Below, piece by piece: positions 1 through 8,064 of a stretch of DNA of 64,000 nucleotides (the stretch's first letter is position 1; every line of letters starts with the position of its first letter). The position numbers and the translations under genes were made by a program. The notes below the pieces were generated by a model, which made no database searches, was not told the origin of the DNA, and saw only the letters and a list, made by a program, of their open reading frames with translations. This DNA comes from Fictibacillus phosphorivorans (GTDB taxonomy: Bacteria; Bacillota; Bacilli; Bacillales; Fictibacillaceae), in assembly GCF_001629705.1 (NCBI RefSeq), contig NZ_CP015378.1, positions 930,001 through 994,000 on the forward strand, read 5' to 3'.

Positions 1-6
1 TCTCAC

Positions 7-972
7 ATGAAAACGGTAAAATCGAACGTCCATTATCACATCGGAAACGAACCAGAAACCGATATGTACGGTGAGGTACTCCAAGGACTACAACAAGAGA
101 AAAAATTCATTTCTCCCAAGTATTTTTATGATAAAAAAGGTTCAGAACTGTTTGAAGCGATTACGATGCTCTCAGAATATTATCCGACTCGAACAGAACT
201 TCTGATTTTAAATAAATACAAACATGAAATGGCTAAAGCGATTGGAAGCGATACGGCACTCGTGGAGTTCGGAAGCGGGAGCAGTGAAAAAGTGAGGACG
301 CTTCTTGAGGCGATGCCTGAACTTAAAGAATATGTACCGATTGATATCTCTAAAGATTTTCTGTATCAATCCGCACGAGCGCTTTCGATTGAGTATCCTC
401 ATCTCGACGTTCATGCGGTGTCTGCGGATTACACGGATAAGTTTGAGATGCCAGAGCTCTCATCAAAACGAAAAGCTGTATTCTTTCCAGGGTCTACGAT
501 TGGGAACTTTGAGCCCCAAGAAAGAATGAATTTTTTAAAGATGACAGCAGAATTCCTTAAACCAAATGGTGGTCTATTAATCGGAGTCGATATGAAAAAA
601 GATCATGCCGTGTTGAATGCGGCTTACAATGATAATAAAGGGATCACAAGTCAATTTAATACAAATTTATTGAATCGATTGAACAGAGAACTTTTGGCAA
701 ACTTTGACCTTCAAAAATTTAAACATCATGCTTTTTATCATGCAGAAAAGGGCAGAATTGAGATGCATCTTGTAAGCCTGATCAACCAGACGATAACCAT
801 CGGCGATGAAAATATCTTCTTTTCTGAGGGGGAGACCATTCACACGGAGAATTCTTATAAGTTTACGATTAGTGAGTTTCAGCAAATCGCGAAAGCTTGT
901 GGGTTCACACCGAAACAAGTATGGTGTGATGATAAGAACTGGTTCAGTATGCATTATCTGGTTGTAGAGTAG
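7..972 (+). CDS. egtD: L-histidine N-alpha-methyltransferase (EgtD-like)
   Basis: Predicted SAM-dependent enzyme that trimethylates the alpha-amino group of histidine to hercynine, the first step of ergothioneine synthesis, in the cytoplasm. The SAM-binding motif VEFGSGSSEK lies at residues 86-95, and FFPGSTIGNF at 159-168 carries the conserved Asn of the family. The C-terminal TENS at about 280-283 supplies the Glu-x-Ser pair that contacts the substrate amino group in characterised EgtD. Length of 321 residues is normal for the family. The start lies 7 bases from the window edge, so its ribosome binding site and upstream partner (usually EgtB, a sulfoxide synthase) cannot be seen. A terminator follows directly, so this is the last gene of its unit. 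The family call is firm; that ergothioneine is the final product is inferred. Confidence 0.85.
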   Translation: MKTVKSNVHYHIGNEPETDMYGEVLQGLQQEKKFISPKYFYDKKGSELFEAITMLSEYYPTRTELLILNKYKHEMAKAIGSDTALVEFGSGSSEKVRTLLEAMPELKEYVPIDISKDFLYQSARALSIEYPHLDVHAVSADYTDKFEMPELSSKRKAVFFPGSTIGNFEPQERMNFLKMTAEFLKPNGGLLIGVDMKKDHAVLNAAYNDNKGITSQFNTNLLNRLNRELLANFDLQKFKHHAFYHAEKGRIEMHLVSLINQTITIGDENIFFSEGETIHTENSYKFTISEFQQIAKACGFTPKQVWCDDKNWFSMHYLVVE

Positions 973-987
973 ATGTAAATCCAGGGG

Positions 988-1012
988 ACTCCTTTTATAA
1001 GGAGTTTCTTTT
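988..1012 (+). terminator. Intrinsic terminator after egtD
   Basis: ACTCCTT / AAGGAGT stem with a 4-base loop, followed by a T-rich stretch; 16 bases after the stop codon. Confidence 0.7.
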
Positions 1013-1116
1013 GTGTGAACAGGTTAATGGAAAAGAGCGTATTCAAAGCTTTTTGTTGGGCATTTTCTTAGCAAAGAGTGATAATAAAAGAAAATGGTAT
1101 GGGAGAGGGATGGGTC

Positions 1117-2088
1117 ATGAAACTAAAAGGAATTCACCATGTTTCAGCGTTAACTGCAAAAGCACCTGAAAATTTTAAATTCTATACAGAAGTAATGGGT
1201 TTAAGGCTAATCAAAAAAACGGTAAATCAAGATGACACAAGTGTTTACCACTTATTTTATGGTGATGAGAAAGGGAATCCTGGAACAGAGCTTACATTTT
1301 TTGAAATTCCGATGGCTGGAAGAAATCATGATGGAAACAACAGCATTTCGGCTATCTCACTTCGTGTAAAAAATGATGATGCACTTCGTTTTTGGAAAGA
1401 TCGCCTAAAAGAACATGGTATTGAAGCAGAAGATGTAATGGAACGCGCAGGTCGTAACTCGTTAGCGTTTAGAGATCCTGAAGGTCAGAGAATGATCTTA
1501 GTTTCTGATGAAAACAACAAAGGCGTAGCTGGTGGTCAGCCGTGGAGCAAAAGCCCCACACCGCAAGAACATGCAGTCGTGGGGCTTGGACCGGTACGGT
1601 TAACTGTACCTGCAGCTGAACCAACTGTACAAGTGCTAACGGAACTATTAGGCTTCAAAAAAATCGGAACCTATGCACCTGAAGTGGCAGGTCAACCTGA
1701 AATCATTGTGTTAGAAACAGGAGAAGGGGGCAGTGGTGCTGAAGTTCATGTAGAAGAACGAAACGACCTCCCCCAGGAACGACTTGGCCGAGGTGGAGTG
1801 CACCATGTAGCTTTTCGAGTAGATAATGAAGAAGAGCTTCGCGAATGGATTGAAAAAGTAAAAACATCTAGATTTCCGAATTCTGGATTTGTAGATCGTT
1901 TTTATTTTAAATCTCTTTATTTCCGTGAACCCAATCGTATTCTTTTTGAACTCGCAACAGATGGTCCTGGATTTGATACAGATGAAGACTTAGAGCATCT
2001 GGGAGAATCACTTGCACTACCGCCGTTCTTAGAAATCCATCGTGATGAGATTGAAGCGAAATTAAAACCTCTTCATACAAAACTATAA
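1117..2088 (+). CDS. VOC-family ring-cleaving dioxygenase-like protein (MhqO/MhqA type)
   Basis: Two tandem vicinal-oxygen-chelate halves, about residues 3-140 and 155-285. Each opens with a His-His pair (GIHHVS near 5-10 and GVHHVAF in the second half), and an FEL Glu follows near the end of the second half, as expected for metal ligands. This two-repeat arrangement of about 320 residues matches the MhqA/MhqO group of Bacillus, linked to hydroquinone or quinone detoxification and catechol ring opening. I take the ATG at 1117, not the GTG at 1078, because GGGAGAGG lies 8 bases upstream. It stands alone between two terminators. Substrate is unknown. Confidence 0.8.
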   Translation: MKLKGIHHVSALTAKAPENFKFYTEVMGLRLIKKTVNQDDTSVYHLFYGDEKGNPGTELTFFEIPMAGRNHDGNNSISAISLRVKNDDALRFWKDRLKEHGIEAEDVMERAGRNSLAFRDPEGQRMILVSDENNKGVAGGQPWSKSPTPQEHAVVGLGPVRLTVPAAEPTVQVLTELLGFKKIGTYAPEVAGQPEIIVLETGEGGSGAEVHVEERNDLPQERLGRGGVHHVAFRVDNEEELREWIEKVKTSRFPNSGFVDRFYFKSLYFREPNRILFELATDGPGFDTDEDLEHLGESLALPPFLEIHRDEIEAKLKPLHTKL

Positions 2089-2100
2089 AAGTTTTAGCCT

Positions 2101-2136
2101 AGCCTGAATTCTACAGAATTTCAGGCTTTTTTTTAT
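2101..2136 (+). terminator. Intrinsic terminator after the VOC protein
   Basis: AGCCTGAATTCT / AGAATTTCAGGCT stem (one-base bulge) followed by eight or more T. Confidence 0.8.
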
Positions 2137-2293
2137 GGAACTTTTTAAAGTTTCGTTTTTAAAGTAACAGGCAACCCCACTGCAAAAATGGAAAAAGCTC
2201 TTTGTTCAGAAAAAAGAAATACGTCATAAAAAAGGTATTTTAGGAAAAATTAAAAAACGTCACAACCATAAAGATAAAAGGAGATGTAAAAAG

Positions 2294-3079
2294 ATGTATT
2301 GGCAAAAAAACGCAAAGAATATTTCTAAGTATGTGAGTGCTTTTGTATTGGCGTTAGCACTACTTTTGGGTACTTCAAACGCTGCTTCTGCAGTCGGCAA
2401 GAATGCAAAAGGTCCAGATGTATACGCCATTCAATCCATGTTAAAATCCCTAGGCAGTTATTCTGGTAAAATAAATGGTTATTATAACGCATCAACAGTG
2501 AAAGGTGTAAAATACTTTCAAAAGAGTCATGGACTTCCTGTAACAGGATCAGTTGATGCACGTACGTATCAATCCATTCTTTATGCTTACTCTTCTTTAA
2601 AATTACCTAAAGTTCGTCAAGGTGGCGGAGCAGGTCAAGGTGGCGGAGCCGGTCAAGGTGGCGGAGCAGGTCAAGGTGGCGGAGCAGGTCAAGGTGGCGG
2701 AGCAGGTCAAGGTGGCGGAGCAGGTCAAGGCGGCGGAGCAGGTCAAGGCGGCGGAGCAGGTCAAGGCGGCGGAGCAGGCCAAGGCGGTGGGGCTGGCCAA
2801 GGTGGCGGAGCAGGTCAAGGCGGCGGAGCAGACCAAGGTGGCGGAGCAGGTCAAATCGAACAAGGTGAAGGCCAGCAACAAGAACAACAACAAGGTCAAC
2901 AAGAAGAAGGTCAAGAGCAAGAAGTACCGAAGCAGATGGAAGAACAAAAAGGTGAGACACCACAAGCACCACAAGCACCTAAACAAGAAATGCAACAAAA
3001 AGATTCAAAACAAAGTCCAAGTGTTCAACCTGGAAAGAGCGGTCCATCACCAGGAATGAAAGATAATGGAAAAGATTAA
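2294..3079 (+). CDS. Secreted peptidoglycan-binding protein with GGGAGQ repeats and Gln/Glu-rich tail
   Basis: Signal peptide about residues 1-33 (hydrophobic ALALLLG core, cleavage near ASA). Residues about 38-95 form a PG_binding_1 domain (GPDVYAIQSMLKSLG, then YFQKSHGLPVTG). Residues 110-187 are thirteen perfect-register copies of GGGA(G/D)Q encoded by an 18-bp repeat. The rest is a Q/E/P-rich, low-complexity hydrophilic tail. The glycine-rich region is probably a flexible spacer or assembly segment at the cell wall. An AAGGAG site precedes the ATG. No enzyme domain is visible, so it is either structural or a wall-anchored adaptor. The repeat count may vary between strains. Confidence 0.75.
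   Translation: MYWQKNAKNISKYVSAFVLALALLLGTSNAASAVGKNAKGPDVYAIQSMLKSLGSYSGKINGYYNASTVKGVKYFQKSHGLPVTGSVDARTYQSILYAYSSLKLPKVRQGGGAGQGGGAGQGGGAGQGGGAGQGGGAGQGGGAGQGGGAGQGGGAGQGGGAGQGGGAGQGGGAGQGGGADQGGGAGQIEQGEGQQQEQQQGQQEEGQEQEVPKQMEEQKGETPQAPQAPKQEMQQKDSKQSPSVQPGKSGPSPGMKDNGKD
2621..2854 (+). repeat. 18-bp coding tandem repeat, 13 units
   Basis: Consensus GGTGGCGGAGCAGGTCAA, starting at 2621 and repeating every 18 bases through 2854. Differences are mainly synonymous (GGT/GGC, GCA/GCC/GCT), plus one Gly-to-Asp change in unit 12. This is a likely replication-slippage hotspot. Confidence 0.95.
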
Positions 3080-3115
3080 AAATAGAGTATGAAAACCAAA
3101 ATTTAAATGAAAATA

Positions 3116-3150
3116 ACAAAGAGGTCATGTTTATGATCTCTTTGTTTTTA
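3116..3150 (+). terminator. Intrinsic terminator after the repeat protein
   Basis: ACAAAGAGGTCAT / ATGATCTCTTTGT stem (one G-U pair) with TTTTTA after it. Confidence 0.8.
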
Positions 3151-3185
3151 TGAAAAAGAGAAATAATGAATCGGAGTGATCGGTC

Positions 3186-4127
3186 ATGTTGCAAGTATGG
3201 TTAGCTGGACTTCTTTTATTATCATCAACTGTTGAACAAAAGGCAGAAACCTTAATCGTGAATCAGGAAGGGCAAAAGCTTGCAGAGGTGAGCCGCAAAC
3301 AGTTCGAGGGTTCAATACCAGGGTTTCCGATGATCGATGACACCAAATATAATCAGTTTGTTGATCTGCTTGATAAAAGATCATATAAAGCACCGGTTAA
3401 TGCAAAATTAAATGATTATGGCGGCATCATACCAGGACAAGTAGGTTATAAATTAAATCGAAAGTTGTTTAAAGAAAAGTTTTACACGTACTTTTTTGAA
3501 AAAGGACCGAAAATGATTGATGTGCCAGAAATGAACATCTATCCGAAAGTAGATACGGAAGTACTTGCTCATATTAAGAGTCAGCAGATTGGGCAATATG
3601 TTACATACTTTAATTCAAATAATAAGAGTCGAACAACAAACATAGAGCTTGCTGCACATGCACTAGACAGTCATGTTGTTTTTCCGAATGAAACCTTTTC
3701 GTTCAACCAAGTCGTTGGGAAAAGAACTACGGCAAAAGGGTACAAAAGTGCCCCCATTATCGTAAGAGGGGAATTGTCAGAAGGAATTGGTGGGGGAATC
3801 TGCCAAGTATCATCCACTTTGTTTAATGCTGTGGATCGGGCTGGATTAAGAATCGTTCAACGCTATTCACACAGCAAACGAGTGCCATACGTGCCATCAG
3901 GTAGAGATGCGACGGTTAGTTGGTACGGTCCAGATTTTCAGTTTCAAAACAAATACAATCAGCCCATACTCATTCGTGCAAAGCGTTATGGTGGAAGTTT
4001 AATCATCAAACTGTATTCTTCTGAGATTCTTGATCAACGAACACGAAAAGTACCGAATGCACCAACTCATATACCTGAAGAAATTCAAACCGATCAGAAT
4101 GTGCATCTTTCTAACCCTAAAAGATAA
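3186..4127 (+). CDS. VanW-family protein
   Basis: Residues about 145-275 match the VanW domain: FPNETFSFN, then KGYKSAPIIV, GIGGGICQVSSTLF and an SxxVPYVPxGxDATV-like segment. This is the family found beside vancomycin-resistance genes and in the B. subtilis YoaR type. A short hydrophobic N-terminus (WLAGLLLLSS) suggests export. Biochemical function is unknown, but VanW proteins are tied to cell-wall contexts, and here it follows a peptidoglycan-binding protein. GGAGTG lies 8 bases before the ATG. There is no G5 domain at the C-terminus, unlike longer relatives. Confidence 0.8.
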   Translation: MLQVWLAGLLLLSSTVEQKAETLIVNQEGQKLAEVSRKQFEGSIPGFPMIDDTKYNQFVDLLDKRSYKAPVNAKLNDYGGIIPGQVGYKLNRKLFKEKFYTYFFEKGPKMIDVPEMNIYPKVDTEVLAHIKSQQIGQYVTYFNSNNKSRTTNIELAAHALDSHVVFPNETFSFNQVVGKRTTAKGYKSAPIIVRGELSEGIGGGICQVSSTLFNAVDRAGLRIVQRYSHSKRVPYVPSGRDATVSWYGPDFQFQNKYNQPILIRAKRYGGSLIIKLYSSEILDQRTRKVPNAPTHIPEEIQTDQNVHLSNPKR

Positions 4128-4181
4128 TTTAAAGTACAATAATGATGTAATACATCTGTTTGAATAGGGGAGTTGTATCGT

Positions 4182-5042
4182 TTGCAAACATTAGAAAAAC
4201 TAACAGAACGTTTTTGGTACCAAACACCTGTTTCAGAGACAGATCGACCCATTTTGGGAGCTGTTGTAGGGAATGAAAGGACTCTGATGATCGATGCAGG
4301 CAACTCAGAAAAACATGCATCTTATTTTTTGGATGAGCTACGTAAAAATAACATTCAAAAACCGGATCTAGTCGTTATCACACACTGGCATTGGGATCAC
4401 ATTTTTGGGTTGCCTGCATTAGATATTCCTTCCGTTTCTTCAGCAGAAACAAAAACAAAAATGCAGGAACTTCTTCCTTTTTCATGGAGTGATGAAGATA
4501 TTGATGAGAGAGTCAAGCAAGGTGTTGAAATCGAATTTTGTGCAGAAGCTATAAAAAAAGAATTTCCAGATCACCGCAACATCAAAATAAAGCTACCGAC
4601 CATTACGTTTCATGAGAGAATGGAGATCGATTTAGGTGGAGTAACCTGTGTTCTTCAACATGTTGGAGGAGACCATACAACAGATTCAATCGTTGTGTAC
4701 ATAAAGGAAGAAAAGATTTTATTTTTATCCGATTGTCTCTATGCCAATATGTACGCACCTGAAAATAATTATACGGTGAAACGAACACTGGATTTGTTAG
4801 ATCAACTAGTATCCTTTGACGCAGATTATTATATCTTCTCTCATTGGAAGGCAGCGACGAAACAAGAGTTTGAAACCGAAACAACGATGTTGAGTAGATT
4901 CGCAACCCTCACAAAAGAATTTGAAGGTAATCAACAATCCATTGAAGAAGAATATAAAGTCCAGGTTAGTCGAGAACTAAATGAAGATGAACGTGAAACC
5001 TTGCAGTTTTTTGTTAACGGTTTCAATCTTGACCTAGATTAA
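4182..5042 (+). CDS. Metallo-beta-lactamase-fold hydrolase
   Basis: The HxHxDH zinc-binding motif is present as HWHWDH at residues 68-73. A further His lies in GGDHTTD (about 165) and an Asp in FLSDCLY, which completes a dinuclear metal site. Probable cytoplasmic hydrolase of an ester, lactone or thioester; the substrate cannot be read from the sequence. A TTG at 4173 touches the AGGGGAG ribosome binding site, so the TTG at 4182 with about 9 bases spacing is preferred. First gene of a six-gene run to 7912 with 12-25 base gaps. Confidence 0.75.
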   Translation: MQTLEKLTERFWYQTPVSETDRPILGAVVGNERTLMIDAGNSEKHASYFLDELRKNNIQKPDLVVITHWHWDHIFGLPALDIPSVSSAETKTKMQELLPFSWSDEDIDERVKQGVEIEFCAEAIKKEFPDHRNIKIKLPTITFHERMEIDLGGVTCVLQHVGGDHTTDSIVVYIKEEKILFLSDCLYANMYAPENNYTVKRTLDLLDQLVSFDADYYIFSHWKAATKQEFETETTMLSRFATLTKEFEGNQQSIEEEYKVQVSRELNEDERETLQFFVNGFNLDLD

Positions 5043-5059
5043 TAGAATGGGAGAAGAAA

Positions 5060-5830
5060 ATGTTACAGACGTTTAAAGTGGCCATTGAACAATTCGGAGG
5101 AATAGAAAGACCGATTCGTGTGTGCCTGCCTTACAACTATAAAGACAATCAAGAACATTATCCTGTACTGTATATGCATGATGGTCAAAATCTATTTCGT
5201 GATGAAGATGCTAGCTATGGTGTTTCATGGGGCTTAGCTGATTATTTAAAAACGAGTAAAGTTCCTCTTATCATCGTAGGTATCGACTGTAATCATGAGG
5301 GGTTCGAACGTTTTAATGAATACGCGCCATGGGAAAATCCCACAGTGGGACCAGAACTTCTTAAATTTGAAGGAGTTTATGGAGGAAAAGGCAAAGCATA
5401 CATCGAGTTTATTCTACATACGTTAAAGCCCCTGATTGATCAAAAATATAGAACGAAAACAGACGAAACCTTAATGGCAGGCAGCTCGATGGGGGGCCTG
5501 ATCTCGACATATGCAGCTTGTCGCTACCCTCATATATTCAAAAGAGTAGCAAGCCTTTCTTCGGCTTATTGGTTTAATCAAACAGAGATTGAGAATTTTA
5601 TAGAAGAAAGTGACTTAAGTGAGCTTAAAAGATTTTATATGGATATCGGAACCGATGAGGATACATCAAAAGTGGATGCTGCTCATTACATACGTTCTTC
5701 TGAAGAAGTCTATGAAGTTATAAAGAAAAAGAATATCGACATGCAATTTGAAATTATCGATGGCGGAGTACATCATGAGACAGCTTGGCGAGAAAGGATG
5801 CCTAAGATCATTGAATATCTGATGAGGTAA
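5060..5830 (+). CDS. Alpha/beta hydrolase, esterase D / putative-esterase family
   Basis: The nucleophile elbow GSSMGG lies at residues 141-146 (Ser143 in GxSxG). The N-terminal YMHDGQNLF and a DGGVHHETAW segment near the C-terminus, which supplies the catalytic His, are typical of the Fes/EstD-like putative esterases. Length of 256 residues and absence of a signal peptide indicate a cytoplasmic enzyme. It follows the MBL hydrolase by 17 bases and is probably co-transcribed. Substrate unknown. Confidence 0.75.
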   Translation: MLQTFKVAIEQFGGIERPIRVCLPYNYKDNQEHYPVLYMHDGQNLFRDEDASYGVSWGLADYLKTSKVPLIIVGIDCNHEGFERFNEYAPWENPTVGPELLKFEGVYGGKGKAYIEFILHTLKPLIDQKYRTKTDETLMAGSSMGGLISTYAACRYPHIFKRVASLSSAYWFNQTEIENFIEESDLSELKRFYMDIGTDEDTSKVDAAHYIRSSEEVYEVIKKKNIDMQFEIIDGGVHHETAWRERMPKIIEYLMR

Positions 5831-5845
5831 AGGGGAGATAGGCGT

Positions 5846-6304
5846 TTGATCACATTTGAGAGAATGGACAATATGCAGTTTAAAGAGTACCTAAAGTTTA
5901 TGCTGCCAGATTATATTCGTGATACAGCAGAACATTATAAACTAGATCAAGAGCTAGCCACTGAAAAAGCACAAAAACAAATGGAACAGCTGCTTCCTGA
6001 TGAGGAACAAACAGAAGGACAGCATTTATTTCACATCAAAGAGGGTCAAGATTTGGCCGGTTATCTTTGGTTTCATGTTTCAAAAGAAGAGAAAAAAGCT
6101 TTTCTTTATCATATTTATGTGCTGAATGCATTCCGTAAGCGAGGGATCGCTCAGACCGCTCTTCGTTTTTTTGAGAATGAATCGAAAGATGAAGGAGCGG
6201 ACTATGTAGGTCTACATGTGTTTGGTTCGAACGAAAATGCGATCGATCTATATAAAAAGCTAGGTTATAAACAAGCATCTATATCAATGAACAAAGTTTT
6301 GTAA
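5846..6304 (+). CDS. GNAT family N-acetyltransferase
   Basis: GNAT fold. The acetyl-CoA pyrophosphate-binding loop is visible as RKRGIAQTAL (residues about 95-105), followed by VGLHVFGSNENAIDLYKKLGY, the classic C-terminal GNAT strand-helix. The TTG start is supported by AGGGGAGA 8 bases upstream. Third gene of the 4182-7912 operon. The acceptor substrate is unknown. Confidence 0.8.
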   Translation: MITFERMDNMQFKEYLKFMLPDYIRDTAEHYKLDQELATEKAQKQMEQLLPDEEQTEGQHLFHIKEGQDLAGYLWFHVSKEEKKAFLYHIYVLNAFRKRGIAQTALRFFENESKDEGADYVGLHVFGSNENAIDLYKKLGYKQASISMNKVL

Positions 6305-6329
6305 ACGTTTAAAAAGGAGAGAGATAAAC

Positions 6330-7082
6330 ATGAGAAAAATTGGATTGCAACTGTACTCCATTCAACAAGAAGCTGAAAAGAATTTATTAGGTACATTAGA
6401 GAGAGTAAAAGGAATCGGATTTGACAGTGTACAGTTTGCAGGATTGTTCGGAATATCTGCTAAAGAAGTAAAAAAGGTATTGGACGAAAATGCTTTAACT
6501 GTTGCTGGAGCTCATATTCCACTTCAGCAATTTTCTGGAGATGCTTTTAAAAAACAGATGGAAGATCAACTTATTTTAGAGAATGACTTGATGATCATGC
6601 CTTACTTAACAGAAGATGAAAGAAAGTCATTAGACGATTACAAGCGTGTAGCAGAGATGTTGAACGAAGCGGGATTAAGAAGCAAAGAGTATGGAATCCG
6701 TGTAGCTTACCATAATCATGATTTTGAATTTTACGAGCTTGAAGGTAAGATGCCGTTTGATCTGCTTTATCAAGAAACAGACCCTGACCTAGTCAAGATG
6801 GAGCTGGATACGTACTGGGCAAAATATGCTGGGTTTGAGCCTGAGGAGCTGCTTAATAAGTATCGCTTCCGTTGTGTATCCCTTCACCTCAAAGATATGG
6901 TAGAAAAAGACGGGCAAAAACAGAGCACGATCGCTGGAACAGGAATACTTGATATCGGCAGCTTCTTACGATTAGCAGATGAACAGAAAGTTGATTATTG
7001 CGTGATCGAGCAAGAACATTTTGAAGAAGATCTTCTTTCGGAAGTTGAAAAAGGTGTACAGAACGTTAAAGCACTTTTATAG
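6330..7082 (+). CDS. Sugar phosphate isomerase/epimerase, xylose-isomerase-like TIM barrel
   Basis: Opens with KIGLQLYSIQ and continues through GFDSVQFAG, AYHNHDFEF, MELDTYWAKYAG, VSLHLKDM and VIEQEH, the metal-ligand and barrel-strand signatures of AP_endonuc_2 / IolE-like proteins (Glu/Asp/His ligands in NHDFE, LDTYW and HLKD). Length of 250 residues is typical. Probable epimerase or isomerase of a sugar or inositol derivative; the specific substrate is unknown. Fourth gene of the six-gene operon, with an AAGGAGAG site. Confidence 0.8.
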   Translation: MRKIGLQLYSIQQEAEKNLLGTLERVKGIGFDSVQFAGLFGISAKEVKKVLDENALTVAGAHIPLQQFSGDAFKKQMEDQLILENDLMIMPYLTEDERKSLDDYKRVAEMLNEAGLRSKEYGIRVAYHNHDFEFYELEGKMPFDLLYQETDPDLVKMELDTYWAKYAGFEPEELLNKYRFRCVSLHLKDMVEKDGQKQSTIAGTGILDIGSFLRLADEQKVDYCVIEQEHFEEDLLSEVEKGVQNVKALL

Positions 7083-7096
7083 AGGAGAACATAGTT

Positions 7097-7507
7097 GTGT
7101 TAGATGTTAAATTTGTTTCTTATATAGAAAGTAAGCATTTCGAGCAGATTCAAGAACTAAACAAACAAGAAGGCTGGACACAATTAGTAGAAAGAAACGA
7201 AGAAACAAAACAGGCTTGGAGTAAGTCCAATATAGCCTATGTAATCCTAAAGGACGACGATGAGGTAATAGGTTATACCCGCGGGCTTACAGATGAACAT
7301 GTAACACTCTATATTTGCGAGATGCTGATATCGAAGCCTTATCGTGGACTAGGATTAGGTGGAAAGCTTTTGAACAACATCCAAGGGAAGAATCCAACAG
7401 CACGAATGGAGATGCTTGCATCCCGTACATCACACACATTTTATGAAGCGCAAAATTTCAGACCTTTTTATGGATATCGAAGAACGTATCAAGAATGTAA
7501 ATTATAG
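7097..7507 (+). CDS. GNAT family N-acetyltransferase
   Basis: Short GNAT protein of 136 residues. YVILKDDDEVIGYTRGL is the central beta hairpin, and EMLISKPYRGLGLGGKLLNNI carries the acetyl-CoA loop (RGLGLGG). ASRTSHTFYEAQNFRPFYGYRR is the C-terminal part. GTG start with AGAGGAG upstream. Separate in sequence from the acetyltransferase two genes before it. Substrate unknown. Confidence 0.8.
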   Translation: MLDVKFVSYIESKHFEQIQELNKQEGWTQLVERNEETKQAWSKSNIAYVILKDDDEVIGYTRGLTDEHVTLYICEMLISKPYRGLGLGGKLLNNIQGKNPTARMEMLASRTSHTFYEAQNFRPFYGYRRTYQECKL

Positions 7508-7519
7508 GAGGCGTCTTTC

Positions 7520-7912
7520 GTGAGTGAAAAAGTAACGAGTATCTCTGCTATACAAAGCCACATCAATAATGTATTCGTGCATGTAACAGATCTTAAAAAG
7601 TCTGTAGCATGGTATGCTGATCTATTGGGAATTACGATAGATGTAAGTGACGTGGAATCACCTGTACATAATATTCCTGTAACAGGACAAACGGGATTAT
7701 CTCTAGATGATCATACGTTTGATCCATCTTTCCACCGATCACCTGGTTCTGGTCCGATGTTTAATTTATTTGCACCAGACATTGATGCGGCTTACAAAGA
7801 ACTTCAAGGAAAGGATATGAAAGTGATCCGTGAGATCGAGTGGCACGGTGAAGTAGCTTGGTTCAATGTAGAAGATCCAGATGGAAACGTAGTTATGATC
7901 TGTAATTGTTAA
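7520..7912 (+). CDS. VOC family protein (glyoxalase/bleomycin-resistance fold)
   Basis: Single VOC domain of 130 residues: NNVFVHVTDLKKSVAWYADLLGI at the start, and WFNVEDPDGNVVMICN at the end with the family's DPDGN turn and terminal strand. The position of the usual C-terminal metal-ligand Glu is taken by Met/Ile, so catalysis is doubtful and a binding role is possible. GTG start after TAGGAGG. Last gene of the operon. Confidence 0.8.
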   Translation: MSEKVTSISAIQSHINNVFVHVTDLKKSVAWYADLLGITIDVSDVESPVHNIPVTGQTGLSLDDHTFDPSFHRSPGSGPMFNLFAPDIDAAYKELQGKDMKVIREIEWHGEVAWFNVEDPDGNVVMICNC

Positions 7913-7934
7913 TCAATAAATCATTGTTAGAACA

Positions 7935-7980
7935 AATGATCCTTACCCGTCCTTCATATGTACGAGTAAGGGTCATTTTT
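7935..7980 (+). terminator. Terminator of the 4182-7912 operon
   Basis: AATGATCCTTAC / GTAAGGGTCATT stem (one G-U pair) followed by TTTTTA. Confidence 0.8.
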
Positions 7981-8064
7981 ATCTATTTAAACAAATAACC
8001 ATCTATCTAGTATTTTCCTATTTGTGGTAAAGTGAATAATAGAACGTTTTCGGGAGGAATCGAA

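Noticed and set aside
2160..2250. Possible c-di-GMP-type riboswitch (AGGCAACCCC) upstream of the repeat protein
   Set aside because: The remaining conserved blocks of that class are not present in order.
2603..2998. Long antisense frames over the GGGAGQ repeats
   Set aside because: They arise from the 18-bp repeat being free of stops in several frames; the sense frame has signal peptide, domain and ribosome binding site.
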